Positions 58,075 through 64,000 of a DNA stretch of 64,000 nucleotides are shown here, piece by piece. Source of the stretch: Hypomesus transpacificus (Eukaryota; Chordata; Actinopteri; Osmeriformes; Osmeridae); assembly GCF_021917145.1 (NCBI RefSeq), contig NC_061078.1:7577604-7641603 (forward strand), written 5' to 3'. The stretch's first letter is position 1. Each line of letters starts with the position of its first letter. Position numbers and translations under genes: made by a program. Below the pieces are notes generated by a model. That model was not told the origin of the DNA. It saw only the letters and a program-made list of their open reading frames with translations, and ran no database searches.

Positions 58075-61000
58075 CTAGCCTGAAGTCTGGGGGCGTCTAC
58101 CAGATATTCTAGAACTCACTGCTGGGTCCCGGGTACTGCGCCTATGGCTGTTCCTGACCGCATTTGCTCCTCCCCTCTGGCGTCTTCTTTGCCCCTCTCT
58201 CACTGCGCTGGTCAGGGATTGGCCAGGGGAGTTCTGCAAGGCCTGGAACACGCTCTGGCGTGTCACCTCGCGGTCTCCACACGTGAAAGTCAGCGCCACA
58301 CCCTGATTGCTTTTCATTACGCGGGACGTACCGTCTGAGGTGCCATCAAAACAGCGCCCCAGGGCGATCTCCTTGGCAGTGCGTGGATCCTGGTCCGTCA
58401 CTGTGTAGATGCCATAGTTGTGGCCCAGCGGGTCAAGCGGCGCCAGCATGGTGAACTCGTTGGTGTCGTTGTTGACGGCTAGAGGCAGGTGGTTGACCAG
58501 GTACTCCTGCAGCATGGAGTTGACGTTGTCCCTCTTGCAGCTCCCCTGAGGGATCACCTTCACCAGGGTGCGGTCCACTCGGTCCTGGTCATACAGCATC
58601 CCACTGCACTTGAACTCCAGGCACACGGCCGACACCGTGGACTGGTCCATGTCCCGAATGCTGCGTGTGTCCCTGAGGCCATACAGCTGGCCTACTGTCT
58701 TGGGGTGTGTCCCTCCCATGTTGCGTGAGCGCACATTAATCTCATGAGGCGCGTTCATCTTGACCTTGATGTAGCAGGCGCGGTACTCCATGGGCTTGGG
58801 CCACCAGCTCAGGTAGTCCTCGGTCCAGCTCATTGGGTCATCCTCATTGAATGGTACAGTGTTGTAGTCGTAGCGATCACCTTCCACCCGGGAGAAACGG
58901 AAGTGTGCCGCACTGAATGAAGCCTCCTCGCAATCCTTCAGGTTCTCAAAGGAGTAGACGGGTCCGTTGGCCTCCTCTGCCACGTTGGGGCCAGGCTTGG
59001 CCACGTGGATGCTGAAGGCCGTCTTCTTCACTCTTGGGTCATCGTGGTCCGTCCTTCTGTAATTGAGCTTGCCCAAGTATGGCTGAGGAACGCCCACAGT
59101 GTTGGGATTGAGTTTGGGAGACGAGGCGACAGCCTCCAGTTCCTCTCCTCCTAGGTTAGCCATGATGAAGGCGGAGTACGCATCCGCTTTCTGTTCGTCA
59201 CAGAAGGCAGGCAGACAGGCGCCATTGGGCCCGGTTACTACACTGTCGAAGCGACCCCAGGCACGTGGGTTGGTGGAGTAGCCAGCTGACGGTTCCATGT
59301 TGATGAGGGTCATGACCACACCCTCCACCTGCTCGCTGGGCATGTAGCGCTCGCTGCGGAAGGATCTAACCTTCACGTAGCACCTGCGGTTCTCCGGAAC
59401 ATCCAGGTTGAACAGACGCCTCTCCCTGATCTCCATGTTCCCGATCAGGAAGGTCCTCTCCTCTCTCTTCCCGCGTTTTTTCTTCTCCATCTTCAGGCTG
59501 GCCTCCTCCTCCCAGAGTCCCGTCTCTGGGTTCAAGGACCAGAGCTTCATGGTGCTGAGGTGCTCCAGCATTTTGACCTGCTCTGAGTCCAGGGACACCT
59601 TCACCTCGCCAGCGTTCAGTGCCTCTCCGGACTCCGCACCTGTGAAGTCCACAGAGAACATTCCATAGGTCCGCAGGGGCAGCGTGTCACCTTCAGACCC
59701 TACAAAGTTGAGGTCACTCTGAGCTGCGGTTGCGGTCGACAGGTCCCTGGGATCCAAGAATGTGACAGACGCCTGGACGTTCCCAACAAACACCTCTCCG
59801 TTCTGCTTGTAGAAGGAGTTTGGCGGGATCTGGATGGAGGCCATGGGGTCCTGACCTTCCACCTCCCCCAGGTCCAGGGTGTTGGTCTCGATGGAGCTGA
59901 TTGTGACCGGAGCCTTCTTCCTCAGCAGCCTGATCTCATGGTAAACCGCGCCTCCTCTGGTGTTGAACGGTAGCACCTTGGTGGTGTTGACAAATTTCTG
60001 CATGTGGTCCACAAAGGTGACCACCAGCCTCTCTGTCTCCGGCGGGACCTGGATGGAGAAGGTTCCTTTGTAGCCCGTACGGCTCACCCTGACTCCATTC
60101 ATGTAGATGTGTCCGAACCTCATTGGCTCTCCGGTGTCTGCAGCCACAGCTCGCCCTCGGACGAGGGCTCTGGTCTCCACACACTTCTGGCAGCCGCAGG
60201 TGGTCACCACCATGATGGGCAGCTTGTAGCCCTGGCACGTCAGCTGACGCTCCTCCATCTTGGACACGCCACAGCAATAGGCCACACTGTCCTTGCACCT
60301 GATGCCTTTATCCAGCTGCCCATTGCAGGAGGCTGTGGGGCACTTTCCCACGTCATAGTAGAGAGAGGCGCTGGCATTCTGATAGCAGTCGTGAGGCAAC
60401 CGGATCAAGTGGGATTCAGGCAGGGGGTGACATGATGGCTCGTTTTGACCTGAGGGTGACAGGAAATAGTTAATTGGATTTGAACGTGAGAGAAATTCTA
60501 AAGTGTTTCATTCAGGTACATTTTGTGTTGACTTGTAAAGACCTAGGATAGTGAGCGTGGCTGCTTTGGACTTGATGGCTCCAGCTGGTCCGCTGGCTCT
60601 GCAGTAGTATTGACCAGCCTGGTCCAGACTCAGCTCTCTGAGAACCAGTGTGCTGTCTGTGTTCTTCTCCAGCAGGTTGCCATTGTGGAACCTGGCAACG
60701 TAGAGATAAACACACTCCATTGGTTATCAGGGGGATTTTTGAATGAACTCTCCATTCAGTGAGGTGTGTTCTATTACCATTTGTATTGCTCTGGCTCTGG
60801 TGAGCCGGCCACCTTGCAGCAGAAGGCAGCAGTCTGACCAACTCTCCTGGACTTGCTCTCCGGGTTGTTCAGCACATGGAGCTTCTCTGAAGGAAGAACA
60901 CAGCAGTGATTGGTGTTAGTGAGGTTAAGGACCACAGGCCGATAACTCCCCCATCCTTTCCACCTCCTTCGCCGCAATACCTGCTCTCTGCAGCTGTACG

Positions 61001-63508
61001 CTGAGCACGGAGGTGTGTTCAGAGCTGAGGGGCACAGTGACCGTGTGGGGGGAGTGGTCCTTCAGCAAAACGGTCAGCGTGGTGTTGCCATCAGGGCAGA
61101 GTCCCGGGACCCTGAAGTGTCCGTTGTGGTCCGTCAGGGTGAGGAGTTTGGAGGCAGGAGAGAGGGAGGAGAGGAGGACAGCCGCGCTAGGAGCGGGGAG
61201 ACCGCCTGCGCCGCGGACAGAGCCCAGGACCAGGTGATCCTGACACATGCACGAGTCACACTCTACATTCACTCTGCCCATTATGCACTGAAGAGAACAG
61301 CCTGGAGGACGGAAGGTAATCAGGAGATGTTCAGGAAGTGAATGTGATAAGAATGATGATAAATAATCCTTGGGATTTCAATGACTCTGATAATGACCAA
61401 GATTATATTGATGAGAATGGGGATGAATGTGATGGTGACAATTGTGCAAACGATGATCATGAGATTATATTTGTATTGATGATGATGATGAAGAATGTGA
61501 GCACCATCTACCTGTGCCGGGGCAGTCTGGGCCCTTGCAGGGTCTCCCCTCCACGGTGGGCCCACTGCAGGCCTGATTCTGGGCCTGGCAGATCCTGGAC
61601 CGGACCTGGACCCCAACCTGGCCACACTGGGCTGGACACACACTCCAACCCGACCAAGGACCCCATACCTCCGGTGCTGACCCACTGCTGCCTGATGGCA
61701 AATAATATGAAACACAAGGTACAAATGCAGCACGTCTCACATTATACTGTTTCTAGGAGTATAAAACTATTAACATTGTATTCATCATCAACATTTAGTT
61801 AAAATGTATAAGTGGAGGGATGTTCCTGTATGTATGTGTGTGTGTGTGTGTGTGTGTCACTGCCTTACTTCCTTTGACTGACCTTTAGAACACAGAAAAC
61901 GAACGGCGTAGTTGGAGCAGTTTCTGCCGGGCGCCTGCTCTGCGTTGGAGCACCAGAAGCCCAGGGCGGGGTCAGCGTGGACCCACTCCCCCGTGCTGCG
62001 GGCCGGGACCCAGTCTGTGGTGCGGGCCTCCAGAGCCCGCGGGGACACACACACTCGAGCCCGGTAGTAGAACCGGATGGCGTCCAGTTGCTCATAGTCA
62101 CCACGGCCACCTGGGTGGTCCACGTTGAACCAGGTGGTCCACTCATAATCATCTGAACAGAGACAGGAAGTTAGATTAGGGGTTCAGAATTGATGAATGG
62201 TGGAAGGAAAGAATGAAGACAGGTTGTCAGAAAGGGGAAGGGGGTAGAAGTGTGTACCGTCAGTATGATAGATTTCAGGGTTGCTCTCTGTGGAGACTCT
62301 GGAGCTGTCCCTTCTCCAGGTCCCTGTGTCAAACACAAACACACACGCACACACTTCATCAGTCATCTCCATGTATAAATCAATGTAGTCATTTCAGAAT
62401 GATGTAGGGCATGGTGTTTCACATGGCCTTCTTGTCTAGCCCTGCTCTGATCTCTGGAAATGACATCAGCCCAGGGGTGGTGCCAGCAGCCTGTTGCTAG
62501 TGTTTAGGGGAAATTGTGTGTTTGTGGAAATAACATTTACAAGCCAGCAGTGAAATGAAATGCTGTCAGAAGTCAAACATGTATTTATTAGACCAATTAT
62601 CTTCCTTCAAAATTTCGTCAGTCAGCTGGAAACGATCAGGAGCTTTGTTCTGTAGTCCATAGAGACATGTAGTTACACACATTCATTTTTCATTCTAATC
62701 ATTATTTAAACTGTGTGTGTGTGTGTTTGTTTGTGTGTGCCTGCAGCATGTGTGTATGTGTGTTTGTATGCTTCTGTAAGCTAGCAACACTAGAGATCTG
62801 AAAACTGACCTGGTCATCTTTCTGCAATAAACGGACATTGGTTTCACTTCACACTCTAGTACTGTGGGATCACACTAGCCCCAGGCATGCCATTGGTTCA
62901 CCCAGGTCACCAGCACATCCAATAAGCAGGGTTTTAGGCTTGGCATACATGCCTCACACCAGTGAAGAAGCCAGGGAGTCATGTCACTGCTGTTCACCAA
63001 TAAGGAGGAAGGAAGAATTGAATTCTTCAAGAACTCATTATTGAGTGGAGATAAGGATATTTGTACTAGTGTTCATGTAGCTGGTCAATCACAGGATGGA
63101 CAGTGGCTATTCTCTGTTCTATTCTCTGGGGGAGCCTCATGATCAAGAAGCATCTGGCCTAGTCCACTGAGTGTCTTTCATGGATTCATCCCCTACAACT
63201 CTGTCTCAACTAGTTAATGAAGTTCCCATCCGACAATTGAATTTCCACACACAGACTATAAATCTCTTCTGACAAGTTAAAGAGAACAGACTGAAGCGGT
63301 GTTTCCTGAACATCATGAGGGAATTCCAGCAGACCAACCTCTCTCTCTCCCTGTGTGTCTATGCATATGTATGTGTCCTTGTGTGGTGTGTGTACACGCA
63401 AGCATGTGTGTGTTTGAAGCATGAAGCTGCTGCAAACCAACCTTGCCCTGTAGTCGTCTTCATGGTGATTCCCAGGATCAGGAACAGAACCCACGCTGAC
63501 TGGCCCAT
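58075..63508 (-). CDS. cilp: Cartilage intermediate layer protein
   Basis: Eight coding exons on the - strand, 5' to 3': 63508-63442, 62323-62258, 62152-61883, 61691-61512, 61301-60981, 60886-60778, 60691-60543 and 60449-58075. They join in frame to 1178 residues (human CILP 1184). It begins with a signal peptide (MGQSAWVLFLILGITM). Next come a WxxW domain starting EWTTWFNVDHPGG (residues about 47-134), a thrombospondin type 1 repeat with WGPWSGWS (about 135-195), a carboxypeptidase-regulatory-like segment (LTDHNGHFRVPGLCPDG), an Ig-like domain (about 302-388), and the large C-terminal part in one exon of 2375 bp. A basic site RGKR followed by EERTF (cleavage after about residue 716) corresponds to the known processing site that splits CILP in two. 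CILP is a secreted matrix protein of cartilage and heart that binds TGF-beta and IGF-1. CILP rather than CILP2 is chosen because of the chromosome 15 neighbours. Confidence 0.96.
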
Positions 63509-64000
63509 TCTGGCTGCTGACCTTTGCTGCCAACCCTTAACCCCTGACCCCTGACCCGTGGTGATGACCCCGACACGCCAAGAGTTCCAAACCTGGTCCC
63601 GCTGCACAACAGCCCTGATGTGGACAGGAACCTGGACACGCACACAGGGTCATTAATCACTCTGCCAGAAGCAGCAGAAACACGGCTTCAGAGTCAGTAA
63701 GATGCCGAAGCTTCGCTCTGCTACTCTGGTAGGATAAGCATCAATTGAAACGAAAAGCCATTAAACAGGCTAAACTAACTGGTGTTTTGTGTGTATCCAA
63801 ATGACGTGACTGGTTCAGTAACTGATCAGTCCCCATTCTCAGAGAGTTAATTGGTGATTTAGGAAAATCTTTTAAACGTGTTACATAGAGAGGCTAACTT
63901 CAGCCCGGAGCAGCTGGGGTCATTCCACAGCATCTTGAAGCCATTAGGGAACCATTACTGAAACTAAGATGCTACACAGGGAACATTTATGGAGGTAGAA
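63509..64000. other. cilp upstream region
   Basis: It should hold the cilp 5'UTR and proximal promoter (- strand). No further exon and no clear core-promoter motif is seen. Confidence 0.45.

Overview
The window is vertebrate nuclear DNA, almost certainly from a ray-finned (teleost) fish. All genes are split into many short exons with GT-AG introns. The non-coding DNA is dense in CA/GT and CT/GA microsatellites, poly-C/poly-G runs and minisatellites, and it carries small hAT-like elements. The proteins are clear orthologues of human chromosome 15q genes but fish-like in detail. I cannot name the species.

Layout, left to right: (1) about 1-20,100, + strand: the 3' eleven coding exons of fam189a1/entrep2, a tetraspan endosomal adaptor; its first exon(s) lie upstream of the window. 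(2) 21,937-28,794, +: golm2 (casc4), a Golgi type II membrane protein, 10 exons, 483 aa. (3) 32,952-37,023, +: ctdspl2, an SCP/FCP-type phosphatase, 12 coding exons, 463 aa, followed by a long 3'UTR with a 21-bp minisatellite. (4) 40,992-52,784, +: a large mesothelin/stereocilin-family gene, best called strc, 31 exons, 2034 aa. (5) 53,521-56,378, +: eif3j, a translation initiation factor subunit, 8 exons, 242 aa. (6) 58,075-63,508, - strand: cilp, cartilage intermediate layer protein, 8 coding exons, 1178 aa, convergent with eif3j.

I assembled these models by hand. In every complete gene the exon phases add up to an uninterrupted frame from ATG to stop. The genes are not one pathway; they form a conserved block: golm2, ctdspl2 and eif3j are also neighbours on human 15q15-21, with STRC, CILP and FAM189A1 elsewhere on the same arm.

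The most notable non-genic signals are: tandem arrays lying directly against 3' splice sites in fam189a1 and golm2, one of them about 23 copies of a branch-point-like motif; two inverted copies of a transposable element with perfect 5-bp target duplications, one carrying a RecQ-helicase Walker A fragment; a 143-bp hAT-type MITE with a perfect 8-bp duplication; a probable GC-AG intron; and a six-fold cysteine repeat in the strc product. I found no CRISPR, rRNA or tRNA, and no clear sign of a wholly new biological system.
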